Of a stretch of 64,000 bases of DNA, positions 34,926 through 46,838 are shown one piece after another; position 1 is the stretch's first letter; each line of letters begins with the position of its first letter. Under the pieces are notes generated by a model. That model saw only the letters and a program-made list of their open reading frames with translations, made no database searches and had not been told where the DNA came from. Where the stretch lies: assembly GCF_020497125.1 (NCBI RefSeq), contig NC_059072.1:68889697-68953696 (forward strand), in the 5' to 3' direction. The DNA comes from Mauremys mutica. Taxonomy: Eukaryota > Chordata > Testudines > Geoemydidae. Made by a program: the position numbers and the translations under genes.

Positions 34926-36868
34926 ATCTTGTCTCCTTACTTGTTTAGCAGGGAATTTAAGTGTGTGCTAATTTAAGTATTTACATACTGTGCTGAATAG
35001 GATGTAGTTGAGTGATCTGGGAGGGGAGGAAACACCTGTTCAGGTATATGGATAACAGAGCCTCTATGCCTACTAAATTTTTTAGACCACAGTACTGCAA
35101 ACATGTAATCACATGCAACCTTTGCTCACATGAATGATCCATTTGGCTTCCAAAGGATTACTCTTATAAGTAAAGTTGAACATATTCTTAAAAGGTTCAG
35201 TTCGTGTATCTCTGTAGCTAAGGACCCAGTACTTTGTGAAGTATGTACAGGAGTAAGTTCAATATTTTCTTAATTGTTGTTTCCAGGAGAAGCAAGACGC
35301 AAACTTTGTATAGCTTAATCAAATACATTACCAAATAACAAAAAGATTTACTCTAGCATCTTAAGATGTTTTGTTTTAAATGAATTGCAAGTCTTAGGAA
35401 ATAATGTGAAACATCTACATAATGTATGAGAAGAGAAAGGAAGAAAGTAGTAATTTTAAGGTTAACTGGGGCACATTTTTCAAAGCTTGAGTGCCTAAAA
35501 TTAAACCCCTACATTCATATTTAGACAACTAAACAAAAGGCCTAGTTTTCAAAGTACAGCTGGGACATAGACTCCACTGAAATGAAAGTTTTGTTGGACA
35601 ATTTAAAATATTTTAGAAAATTCTATTTTTTAACAAAATTCTCAGAGTTCCATCTCACCTTATGAGAATGTGAAACAAAACGATTTAAGCTTGTTGAACA
35701 GGAGTCATCTAGATTTATGACTGGAAACTATTGGATTGGAAACAACATACTAAAAGTTTCATAATTTTTAAAAACAGATGTTGACTGATATCGGCAGTAG
35801 TTCTTTGTTTGAAGCTTATTTCCTAACTCGTGCACTTGGTGGTTCTAGAAAGCACTGACCCCAACAGTACAATGAGAGCCAAAAAATTAGAATTTACATC
35901 AATTTTGAAATGATATCCAGCAATGGTGACATTTGTTTTGTTGACCTCTGTCCTCTCAGATATGGACTGGAGTGACACACATGTTTCAAACCAGGTAGAC
36001 TTCAGATGGTAACAACTTTTGGCCACTACCTTTCCACTGCTGAGTGGAGGTGGTATACTCTGCAACATAGCATGTCATCTAGGCTGAAGACAACTTGTGC
36101 TGCCTAAGGGGAAAATTTTTCAGATATATGCAACTTTCAACAGGGCTCTAATACACCATAGATGTAGATAAGACTTGTGAGCTCTACTGAGTCAAAATTA
36201 TCTTGTGCTATCAAAAAGAAGTCTTATCCAAAATTATTAAAAGTCATCATCTCCAGCAAAGCTAGTTGTTTCTAGATAGGTAATGTGCTAAGTGGAGAAA
36301 TGAACAGTAGACTCAAAAGGCCTTTTTGCTCCAAAGGATAAATTCGGCCCACATTTTATAGACATCCCTTACTCGATCAAGTACAGTGCTTGCAATTAAA
36401 TAGTAATCATTGGCAAAAGTTACTATATAGAGATAACATCACAGTTTCACACTATCCTTACAATGGGAAATAACTGTTAACTGGGTTAGTAAATGTTGGC
36501 TTTTTAATCCAGACCACTGTAATGTCTTGAAGCACTGCTATAGATTAAAATGTTTTACATCTTATTCCAGTGGTGATAGCAAGCAGTAGATGGCCTGCTT
36601 CAGGACAATTTGCTAAACATAACAAATCTGATTTGTCCCACCTTGTTTTCCTTTCTTTTTCTCCTGTTTCAGAGCCACAACTTTCCCCCTGCAGCTTCCT
36701 CTACCTAATGGAACAGAATGATCTGTGTCAGAAATGTTTTGAGACACAAAATTCTCTGAGGCTGCCTTTCACATAACATCTCAACATATTTATACGAAAA
36801 ATACCATGAAAGTGGCAATCATTTAGGTATCTTGCATTTGCTCTAGAAATACTGGGACTGATTAATGT
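34926..36868. other. Unassigned AT-rich DNA
   Basis: No gene or clear repeat. Fragments near 35085-35160 resemble the 36869 hairpin family but are too short to call. Confidence 0.35.
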
Positions 36869-36987
36869 TGGGCTCTCCATCCTACAAACACTTCTGCATG
36901 TGCTTAACTTTCCTCTCAAGATTTCAAGGGGACTGATCACATGCATAAAATTAAGCACATGTATAAGTGATGGCAGGATTGGGACCC
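36869..36987. repeat. Fold-back MITE (hairpin)
   Basis: The outer arms GGGCTCTCCATCCTACA and the complement of TGGCAGGATTGGGACCC pair. The inner arms GCATGTGCTTAACTT and AATTAAGCACATG are near-perfect complements around GGGGACTGATCACATG. It matches a palindromic sauropsid repeat I recognise. Confidence 0.7.
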
Positions 36988-39537
36988 TGTTTTGTATTAG
37001 GAAGCTGATATGAATCAGCTGCAAATTCAGGTTGATTATATCTTACACTCAAATATAACACAAAGGCAATTGTTCACTAGACTAAGGGATTTTTTCTAAT
37101 AGTTGTGTGTGAAATACTTTTAAGTCAAGTAGACTAGAACTGTCAAATCCATGATAGTCCTACATTATTGTAGAAGGAACCACTTCCTGATATGAAAGGT
37201 CAATTGTGTATTTAAGTGCTTACAGAAACAATTTGCTTACTCTGTATCATAAAGTCAATGTTAATGTGCTTACCACAGCATACAAGTTACAACAAATGGC
37301 CCATACACTAGTAACAGTTTCTAAAATAAACAGTGTTTTCCTTTTTTTAAATTAAAGTTCTATTCTTTTCTGCATATAAATATTTCATATCTATGTGTCA
37401 AAATAGTTTGCAAAGAAATGCCTTTTAAAGCTCTGAGTTTGTTTTCTTTTTCAAACAAGTGCCAAGGTGACAGATGTCAGCACTGGAGAGGGGAGAATGT
37501 TATACAGTATGTTTTGCGCTCTCAGGCCACCAGCAAGTCCTTGGAAGGTCAGGTATTGAACATGCCTACGATCATTCTAAACCAGCCTTGTGAGCCATCA
37601 AATCACATCAAACTCAGCCATATGAGAACAAGCCTTAAGGTATAAGTGTGACATTTTCATTCTCTACAGTCTAAATCCTCACACATATCAAGCTGTCAAA
37701 GAAGAGAACAACTGGGGATTATCTTCTAATAGCTACAGCTGCACCCACAGAACTGAGAACAAAGATTGCTTACTTCCCTCCCCCCACCATTTCAGTTTGA
37801 TTGATTTTTCCTTCTATTGTCTTTCCTTCTTTCAGATCTTTTTTTGTTGTTGTTATTGTTGTTTTTACACTGATACCTTTCCTCTGGCTGTGAGGCCAAA
37901 CTGTACAGAACATTCAGAAATTGTAGCAAGGATTGACTAACAGGTCTGTAATCTGTACCTGTTCTCTGAAGAAGAGGATAAGTTTATCCTTTTTGGGACA
38001 CAAACACTGTGTCTTTGCCTGAGGCCTGGGATGTATGGGAACAGATGCTCCTAGAGTAGTGACCTTACTAGGATCCCATTCCTGCTCCTAACAAAGTCAA
38101 TAGATTTTTATGTTGATGACATTGGAGCAGAATTGGGCCCCTAAACCCAGACTAGCCTGAAACTTCAAACCCACTCTTCACATCATGGGTTTGAGAGTTC
38201 AGCTCAGACATTTTTTGATTTGCAATCTATTTATGAAATGTTATGTAAAAAGAAGCCAAGGGGGCCAGAGAGAATGGGATTAAAAATAAGGTGAAATGAA
38301 AGCAGAGAGTGAGCAGATTGAAAAACAAATACAGCGAAACTGTCAAAAAAAAAAGAGCAGAGGGTAGAGAGGGAAATCATTTAAAGTGTGCACACTGTAG
38401 TAGCTTAATTTGGTTTTCCTGTCTCTCCCCTCCTTCTTGAGCTGCCCTCCTTACACAGGCATTTGCTTTCTTGTGCCCCTCTGGAATAATTGACTGAGTC
38501 TACCACAAACACTGCCAGCTTCCGGTATGGCTTGATTTGTCAGTGGATTCCAGCAGTTGCTCTTGGAATCCATCAGGATGTCAAAACGTCAGACGTTGAA
38601 GCTGATATTACATGTGGCAGGCTTGATCACTGTAGAGAGAAAAATGTTTTTCATCCACTGTACTTTCCCAGCAGGATTACTTTGCAGCAGTTATTGCGTA
38701 ATACAGCCATATGTTGTGTCTTTTTGAGTCAAGCTGAATTGGAATACAATTACTATATGTTGCATTTTGCAAGCACAATAGAAAAATAGTTAAAAAAAAT
38801 TATACACAAACATGAATTGTAGATGTGCCAAACTGAGTAATTGAGAAGGACAATTCAAGTATTAACCAATTTCAAGTATTGTAGCTTCTAATCTATTTGC
38901 ATGAATGAAGACATTTCTAATCTACACAAATGTTAAGGGATCAAGATGTACTTTGTATGACTGCCTGACCCTTCTAAAAGGTCCCCTTCCTCTTCTGTGA
39001 GCCCTAGAAGGTGATAGCCTTCCAAAGAAACTAGGCAAATGCAGCCCATGAATAAATACATTAATGACTGGAATCCCATGGGATCAATCCTAAACTGGTA
39101 AATCAGCATAGCGCCCTTGAAACCAATGGAACTACACCAAATTTACAACAGTATATTTAAGCAATGTCACTATTGTCACTACAGAGTAGGGCAACGAGCT
39201 TATTACTCATAACAAGTTATTTCACTGCCACAATCCGTTCTCTGGTCTGCCTAGTCACTATCTCTTCCTCACTCAATTGTGCCTGAAAACTCACATATTA
39301 CATGTTATCTACAATAGAGTTACCAATACTCTGTCTTATCCAATTACTTTTATAAAAATCCATAATGCTTAACAGAACCACCAAGAAATACACATGCCCA
39401 AGCTGAGTAACGGTTACCACATTGCTATCACCTTTGTCTTGTCTCTCGAGCCCCTCCATTGAAATAAATGTGAAAATCTCTCATTGACTTCAAAGGGTCA
39501 GGATTTCACCCATGATTTCAAGTTTAACATTTAGGAT
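36988..39537. other. Unassigned AT-rich DNA
   Basis: No gene accepted. A (TTG)-rich tract lies near 37842-37866. A partial hairpin of the 6343 family lies near 39462-39516. The 99-codon frame at 38490-38789 has no motif. Confidence 0.35.
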
Positions 39538-39662
39538 CTGTGCCTGTACACACTTATACACAGGAGTTACTCTACTCACGTGAGTAATACCACCAAGTTC
39601 AATCAGATTACTCATGTATCTAGAGTTCTCATATGCACACACTGGCAGATTGTGGTCCTAAC
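39538..39662. repeat. Fold-back MITE (hairpin), decayed
   Basis: GGATCTGTGCC and ATTGTGGTCC ends, with TACTCTACTCACGTGAGTAA and GATTACTCATGTA arms, show an imperfect palindrome. Confidence 0.45.
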
Positions 39663-40377
39663 ATTGTATGCTCTTTTTGAGTAGGCACTGGTTATACTAT
39701 TATTTCTGTGAAGTGCCTACCATATTGTTAGTCTAAATGACTACAATAATAATGATAGTATGTTAAGCATGTGAATATGGAGTAGATGAAATTAAATGGC
39801 AATCTGTTCAGATTCCCCATCCTATATGCATGTAGCTGACATACAGACTGCCAAAAGCTTATGCAATTCACTGAAATTTCCCCTCCACATTTGTACATTC
39901 CCCACCTTTAAGTGACCTGAGTCATATAGTAATGCCTATTAAAGCTAAATAAAAAAAAAGTATTGGAATCTTATGCTCCACAGGGCAAAATCCATGTACA
40001 GAACTCACTGCAAAATTTGGCAAAAAAAAAAAAAAAAAAAGATATGCATGATGAAGGTTGCCACCGGGCAGTTTTATGTATTTACTGCCCATTTTGTGAA
40101 TGTTATAAAATATTTCCTATGTTGCCGGGTACAAATAGATACCAAACTACAGCTGAACAACTTGGGGAATATGAATTATTGTGCCTTTGGAATAGCAGAA
40201 TACAACATAGCACTCATACCAGTCAGTTACCTTTTCACCAATTTCACTGTTTTTAAGCAAGCCAGAAGGAGAATTCTAGTATCCTAACCAGGTCCTCATC
40301 TTGTGTGCAACTTTATAGAGCACTGCCTGTTTATATTAGCCAAAATTTTGGCACATTTATTCTCAAATATTAGGGTT
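39663..40377. other. Unassigned DNA with an A19 tract
   Basis: No gene. An uninterrupted run of 19 A lies at 40022-40040; two overlapping frames read through it and are artefacts. Confidence 0.4.
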
Positions 40378-40456
40378 GTGAGCTCAGCTAGTGTCAATCA
40401 GCATTACTCCATTGGCTTCAATGGAACCAATTTTCACCAGCTGAGGATCTGGTCCC
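40378..40456. repeat. Fold-back MITE (hairpin)
   Basis: GAGCTCAGCTAGTGTCAAT pairs imperfectly with the complement of ATTTTCACCAGCTGAGGATC around CATTGGCTTCAATGG. Same family as 27580-27662. Confidence 0.65.
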
Positions 40457-40782
40457 ATAAGTCAAATCACAAAGAGCCCAACCCATTTCTTTATTACTCT
40501 AGTTTCAAATGAGGGTAACTTGATTGATTTCAGTGAAGTCACTTTGGTAACAAGTTGGAGTAACACAGTGGTGAATCAGACACAAAATATCTCCAATTAA
40601 AAAAAAGGTCTTCCTTAATTTGATTTTGAGGAATATCAAAATCCTAAGAATACTTTTCAGTACTTCTGATGATAAAAATATTGGCTTATCTTCTGATAAG
40701 GCAACCGGATGCCCTGTCATTGACACATTCTGCCCATGAAAATAGCTTAGCCAGCCACAGGAACATTACTCCAGGTAACGTA

Positions 40783-41655
40783 GAGTCAGAGTGTACAGCC
40801 AGGAGGGACCGCCATATCATCTAGTCCAGGGATCGGGAACCTTTGGCACACACCTCGCCAGGGTAAGCACCCTGGCAGGTCGGGACAGTTTGTTTACCTG
40901 CTGCCTCTGCTGGTTCGGCTGATCGCGGCTCCCACTGGCTGCGGTTCGCCACTCCAGGCCAATGGTAGTGGCGGGAAGCGACGGCCAGCACATCCCTCGG
41001 CCCGTGCCACTTCCCGCAGCCCTCATTGGCCTGGGACGGCAAACCAAGGCCAGTGGACGCCGCAATCGGCGGAACCTGCAGACTCAGCAGGTAAACAAAC
41101 CGGCCCGGCCCGCCAGGGTGCTTAACCTGGCCAGCCGCGTTCCAAAGGTTGCCAATCCCTGGTCTAGTCTGACATCCTGTATATCACAGGCTACTAGCAC
41201 CACCCAGCACAATAAATCCAACTGCCAAAATTAGATCAAAGTATTACAGCCCACACAAGGTTAGACTGTTATGTGACACAGGCAAAGACTATGAGGGACT
41301 GAGGTGCACCAATTCCTTGGGCCCCTGCAATAGAAGGGACATGATGAAGTAAGAGATAGTCAGATAATTCTGGCAAGTGACCTCCACCCTCATGCCACAG
41401 GAGAGGTGACCCTCCCCCTACCCTCTAAGGTAACTGCCAGTCTGAGCTGTGTAGAAATTCCTTCCTGATCCACATATGGCCATCGGTTAGACCCTGAGCA
41501 TGTGAGCAAGTACCAGCCAACCAAACACCTAAGAGAGAGAGAATGCCCAGTGCCACCTCAGAGCCCTGGCCCACGCCTTGTCTTGTCTCCAGCCATGCCG
41601 ATGCCTGATGCTTTAGAGGAAGGAGATTAAAAGACAACACCACCACCTCCACCAA
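40783..41655 (-). mobile_element. CR1 3' UTR fragment (minus), split by a hAT
   Basis: On the minus strand the segment ends with a CR1-type GTCAGACTAGATGATATGGC block and TCTGACTCTA at the tail. Upstream lie GGCCATATGTGGATCAGGAA and GGAATTTCTACACA, homologous to the 3' UTR of the 20.4-kb copy (AAGGAATTTTCGTCC near 23470). No ORF2 sequence is present, so the insertion is strongly 5'-truncated. Removing 40827-41161 joins ATCTAGTC to TGACATCC, restoring the CR1 block. Confidence 0.75.
40827..41161. mobile_element. GC-rich hAT MITE inside the CR1 tail
   Basis: The ends CAGGGATCGGGAACCTTTGG and (complement of the right end) CAGGGATTGGCAACCTTTGG agree at 18 of 20. The flanks ATCTAGTC (40819-40826) and GTCTAGTC (41162-41169) match at 7 of 8. 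At 335 bp it has no transposase. The CpG-rich interior has mirrored GCGG/CCGC arms. Overlapping open frames on both strands are artefacts of this low-stop sequence. Confidence 0.85.
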
Positions 41656-41659
41656 GATG

Positions 41660-42191
41660 GCCTTCTCCCCAGCTCATAAAGGACTATTGACCCATCTAAA
41701 GTCCCTATCCAGGCAGTTGTATTTTCCCACACATAAGCAAAACAAACAAAAACATTTCCTCAGCCCACCTCAGCCTAGAGCTCCCACGTTTCCCCGCTCC
41801 CTTTACCTCTCAGTTGGTCCTGTTTTCAGGCTTCCTCGGGAATATTCTGTGCTCTCATTATTGAGCACTGCCACACATGGGTTTCTCCCTGGAAGGCCCC
41901 TTTTCAACAGCAGGTTCCCACTGCCTCTCCTCCCAGGGGACTCTGACAGTCATTCCAAGGTAATTCCTGTTCCTGTTTTCACTCTGTCTCCCTATTCCCA
42001 GGGAGCCAGCAGTGACAGCCCCATGTCTGCTCTCTCTACCCCTTTCCTGGCTGACTCTCCAGCCTGATTCACCCAGACTTCCCCACTCTAGGGCCCATGT
42101 GCCTTCTCTTATAGGCCAATTAGAGTCAGCTGACCTAGCAAAAATGCACTGGCCCTACTCCTTCTTAAAGGGCTATTATCACCCTGTGACA
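41660..42191 (-). repeat. Possible LTR-like repeat (minus)
   Basis: On the minus strand it would begin TGTCACAGGGTGATAATAG at 42191. AATTGGCCTATAAGAGAAGG, a CCAAT-like and TATA-like pair (complement of 42100-42125), follows within 100 bp. That order suits an LTR U3. The other end is not defined. The 136-codon Pro/Ser-rich plus frame (41657-42067) reads over this sequence with no domain. Confidence 0.35.
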
Positions 42192-42746
42192 CTCCCCCAT
42201 ATGGAGAGCTCCTCCCACAGGGAAGAGCATGTTTGTCCCCTGGTGTGTTGCCTCCCTATGCCCAGTTGCTGTCATAGGAGGAATGGATAGAAAGAAGAGG
42301 GCATGGACAAGGCTTCCCTATGTCCTGCTGAGCCATGGCTCCTATTTTGTCCCTTAAGGCCACTGACAGCCAGTCATGAGAGCAACCTTTACACTGCTTT
42401 AACTTATGCCTAGGGACTGACCCAACACCGTTCAGGCTCAAGGTCAGGGGAGCACAAAGGTGAGCTGTATGCCACTCTTGCATGCCACCCCTGAATGCAC
42501 ATGCTCTGAGTCAAATGCAGTTGGCCAAACACCAGGAATTGTGCCATAGTGTTTTGGATCATAAATGCAGCCATTACTTATTCACAGATGTTAGGTTTTT
42601 CATGTAATGTTTTTTTCAGATGCCTTTAGTGCTTTTGAAAGATACCAGCTGGAAAGTAGAAATGTTTAATATCACTCTCTTATGCATCTTCCTATAGCTT
42701 TTTTTCCTTTGATCTTTTGAAATTTGCCCTTCCTATTGATTAAAGG
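42192..42746. other. Unassigned DNA
   Basis: I recognise nothing here. Confidence 0.3.
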
Positions 42747-42829
42747 CTTGATCTGTCCATCAGTCAGCACTCAAAATTCTATTGGTTTCAATGGCATTTC
42801 TGCACACAGTACACTTCCAGAATCAAGCA
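42747..42829. repeat. Fold-back MITE (hairpin), decayed
   Basis: GCTTGATCTG and the complement of CAGAATCAAGC flank a CTATTGGTTTCAATGG centre. Confidence 0.45.
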
Positions 42830-45264
42830 CTAATAAACCACCTTCAATGGCCGGTGAACAAATTATCCAACCATGCCTACCCAAAGCAATCAAAAGTAAT
42901 TGAAGAAAAAAGGTGAAAGTAGTGTTATTTTCAATACAAATTTATATGATTCCTTAAGTTCTGACTGGATTAAATAGATAGTTGAATTGGATCTGTGATT
43001 AAATTAGATGTAAGCACTGTAATAATTTCTAGCTGTGACCCTGCGACTGAAACAAAAAGTTCTCCATGACCATATTCAGTTTTTATACACCCATTGCACA
43101 GTCACCTAAACTTTACTCTTATTATTATATATATAATAAGGGCCCCATGCTGAATTCATGGTTCACCTAAACTAACACTGACATCACTTGGAGTTTTGGC
43201 TGTGCAAGGAATACAGAATCAGTCTGGAGGTGAGCAGTTGCTTTAGTCTTCAATTTCTCTTCCAGAATTTGTTGTAAAACAGCTATTGGGCCTGGAGTTT
43301 AAACTATAGGGCATTTTATTATTGCTGCAATATATTGCTCTAATTGTTTCATAAATCAGGCTGAGGAGAACAAATGTCATGTAATAAGCCTTTGTTTAGT
43401 AATCCCCTCAAATGTATTAACAAAAATGAGAGCTCAGGAGAATAACTGTTGTACACAATGTGAATGTGGATCTCTGCAATGGAATTAAAATTTACCAAGA
43501 CACCATCTTTTACGTCATAGACTTAATATTCACCCCCCTCCCAGAATAATACTCTTAGTCTGAATGAATTTTAATATGGAGAGCTCACCTCATACTTTGG
43601 TGCTATTGTGCTAAAGGATGAGGAGAGAAATGCATCTGGAATTGATCTGTGTTAAGTTGTGTTTTAGCCAGTGGTAATACAGTGACAAGCCTTTTAGAGA
43701 GATGATGAATGTAATGTAATGTCTTTGACTATGATTTTTTTCTGGTGGAAACTAATTAACGAACCTAAACTACTTCTATTCAAACACTCTGAAAAGATAA
43801 CTCCAGTCACAAATGTTAAATATCTGTTTTGCTTTTCTTTGCTTACTCATGCATTTATTCAACACTTCCTATAGCAGTTTATCTAAAATTAGGGCCAAAG
43901 TAATTTAAGCAGCCATACCCTACGTAAGAGAGTCTGTGGAAGGCTTTAAATCATAGTGACAGCCATTAGAACTTGCTTAAAGGAAAAGCATTTCTGAATA
44001 ACTCTCAGGCATACAATGAAAAATTTAAAAGTATTTAAAAAAACCAATATGCATATTTGAATGGTCTCTACTTATGACAAATTATACAGCATGTGAAGTC
44101 TGGTGACCCTCTAAAATATCCATTATATATATATATTATGAGTTAATATTCTACTCAGTGAAATTATACCCTGTCAACAGTTGGTTTAATTCATTTGAAG
44201 TTTCCTCAGCTTTGTCCTCTTCACTCACCCTTAGCTTGATGCTATTTGGAAATAGCAGGAACTATGGCCATGTTAGGCTTTTAAGGCCAAATTTCAGCAA
44301 ATGCCCTAATTTCCAAGTGCTGAACACCAGTCACTCCCAATGAAGTTAATGAGAAGTTACACACCTGAGCTTGTAGCTGCATTACTCCTCATCTGATTAG
44401 CTGCCTCACTTCTCTATTCACTCTCTTCTGCTTCAGATTCATGTCTACAGTTACCCCACTCATCTGCTAGAGTAAGGGATTTTCAACCAAACGGATGCTA
44501 AATACTTGAGGTTTGCATCCAAGATGGAAAGTCAGAGAGCTTGCTCATGCTACACCCACTCTCTGACCATTTTGCATGACATGGTGTACTGCAGATGTGA
44601 AATACATAGGAGAGCAAGGTGGGTGTCCACAAATAATGTCAGGAAGAAGTATTTCTGAGATATACCTAGCCTGACTAGCATGCCAAGGATCTAGAACTCT
44701 GCTTTTCATAAATTAATTGCCCCCTCGCTCCTTTTACTGCTGATACAGTGAGAAGTACATATATCTGATCCTTGAAATGGTGGGTTTTTTTTATATTTGC
44801 CTTGGTACAACCCCTGATTTGCAAATAGTTCCAAAATTCCTTTGTCTTTCTCTAAATAATGTTATTTGTTATGATGTTTAAAGATCACAGAAATTATTCT
44901 TCACATAAAATATTTGCTAAGAGCTAGGAGTTTATGATTGAAATTAGAAACAATTACACTGTCTATTGAGAGGTATTGATCCTTCTGATCCTGCTTCTGT
45001 TCTAGTGAAGAGATGACTTTCTCTAACAAACAATTTGAAGTAAAAATGAAAGCTTTGACACAGCTTTAGGGTGCCAGTGTGGCGTTTTGTTATTTTTATT
45101 TCTTGAACTGGAATGTTCACAGAATTAAAACCATGAATCACATTTTAACACTCTCATGATTTCTATTTATTACTGATGGACCTGAGTCAAATCCACTGAG
45201 CCCAAACACCTTCAAATTTTGGGGATCTTTGCCCCTTGATCTGGATCCAACCCAAGCAAACTTA
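42830..45264. other. Unassigned AT-rich DNA
   Basis: No gene recognised. A (TA)7 tract is at 44124-44137. Confidence 0.35.
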
Positions 45265-45273
45265 AGTTCAACT

Positions 45274-45401
45274 ATCAGAGGGGTAGCCGTGTTAGTCTGG
45301 TTCTGTAGAAGCAGCAAAGAATCCTGTGGCACCTTATAGACTAACAGACGTTTTGCAGCATGAGCTTTCATGGGTGAATACCCACTTCTTCGGATGCAAG
45401 C
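45274..45401 (+). repeat. SINE with perfect 9-bp target duplication
   Basis: AGTTCAACT occurs immediately before (45265-45273) and after (45402-45410) the element, a textbook target-site duplication. The 128-bp body begins ATCAGAGGGGTAGCCGTG, whose TAGCCGTGTTAGTCTGG stretch resembles a pol III A box. The 3' half contains GGCACCTTATAGACTAACAG and ends near TTCGGATGC. I recognise the body from abundant reptile repeats. The exact duplication and little decay make it a relatively recent insertion. The partner LINE is not identified. Confidence 0.8.
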
Positions 45402-45410
45402 AGTTCAACT

Positions 45411-46365
45411 CTTTATTTTACCCATTGCTGGGGAAAACCCTTCCTGTACAGAGCCAGATGTTTGGCTGGTGTAAACTGGGATGGTTCCATTTAAGTTAAT
45501 GAAGCTACCCTGAAGCTCTGGTCCACAGCATCTAGGGCCTGGATTCTTGAAGGTATTTACTCTATTTGAAATTAGGTTCTTTAATATCTTTGAGGATCTG
45601 AGCCTAAGTCTTATATTGGCTAATATAAAAAACAGTTGATAACAGTGTATGTTCAATACATATGGTAAAACCAAAAGACAAAGATGAAAGCTTTTTCATT
45701 TATTAAACAACATATAAATATGAAGCGTCAGATTTCTATAACTACTTATAATAAATAGTTCATGTTCACATTGACTAATCCTCTTAATTTCTCTGGGTTG
45801 AATAAGGCTTGATGAATCTGTCCCTAAAAAAACACCTTTACCTTCTTGCAGTTGTTTTTGAAGTAGGAGTTTAGGCACATTTACTTTTTTCAAGTACTTT
45901 CTAACAAAATATTAACATTCTGACATTCTAGAATTAGCAATTAACAGCAGGTTTAATACAAGTGTAAGTGAAGAATGGCACAAGTTGAGCAATTGTCATC
46001 TTTTTTAACTCAACCTTTCTAAACAAAAATAACTCATAAGGCAGATTCATGGTGCTGCAAATATCAAAAAGGCTCTTCCATACATCACTTTAATCAGAAA
46101 CATGATAATAATGCATAATTCCTAGTTAATGAAACATTTATGTACATGTAATTATATTGTAATTTTAGCTACAGATGTTTACACAGAATATGGATTGGTG
46201 CAATTAGTTACCTCATATATTTATAGAGTTAGCACAGTGCCTGTGTAGACATTACTATATAAATACACATATTTACATAAAAGTATAATGTAGAAAACTA
46301 TGCGGCAGATACAAAGGACTGGATCCATGAAAGCACTTAGGTGCCTAAGTCCCTGTTTTAGATTC
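45411..46365. other. Unassigned AT-rich DNA
   Basis: No gene recognised. A short GGCACCTAA-type trace (CACTTAGGTGCCTAAGTC) lies near 46336. Confidence 0.35.
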
Positions 46366-46838
46366 ATGCACTCATAGACTTTAAGGTTGGAAAGGACCTT
46401 CATGGTCATCTAGTGTGACCTCCTTCATATCACAAGCCACAGAACCTCACCCACCCACTACTGTAACAGACCCTCAACCTCTAGCTGAGTTTCTGAAGTC
46501 CTCAAATTATGGTTTAAAGACTTCAAGTTACAGAGAATCCACTTTTTACATTAGTATACACCTGCAAGTGACTGTGCCCCATGCTGCAAAGGAAAGCAAA
46601 CTCCCCCACACACACCCCAGGTCTCTGCCAATCTGATCTGGGGGAAAATTCCTTCCCAACCCTAAATATGGCCATCAGTTAGATCCTGAGCATGTGGGAA
46701 AGATCCTGCTGCCAGACACCTGGGAAAGAATTCTCTAGTAACTCAGAGCCCTCCCCATCTAGTGTTCCATCACCGGCCATCGGAGATATTTCCTGCTAGC
46801 AGTCACAGTTTGGCTACCTGCCATTCTAAGCAGTCTCA

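Noticed and set aside
38490..38789. 99-codon open frame in otherwise unassigned DNA
   Set aside because: No recognisable domain, no start context, and a composition expected by chance; kept as unassigned.
40827..41161. A CpG island marking a promoter
   Set aside because: The CpG-rich block is exactly bounded by hAT inverted repeats and an 8-bp duplication.
41657..42067. 136-codon Pro/Ser-rich frame beginning with an ATG
   Set aside because: No domain, and the opposite strand carries LTR-like promoter signals, so a repeat is more likely than a gene.
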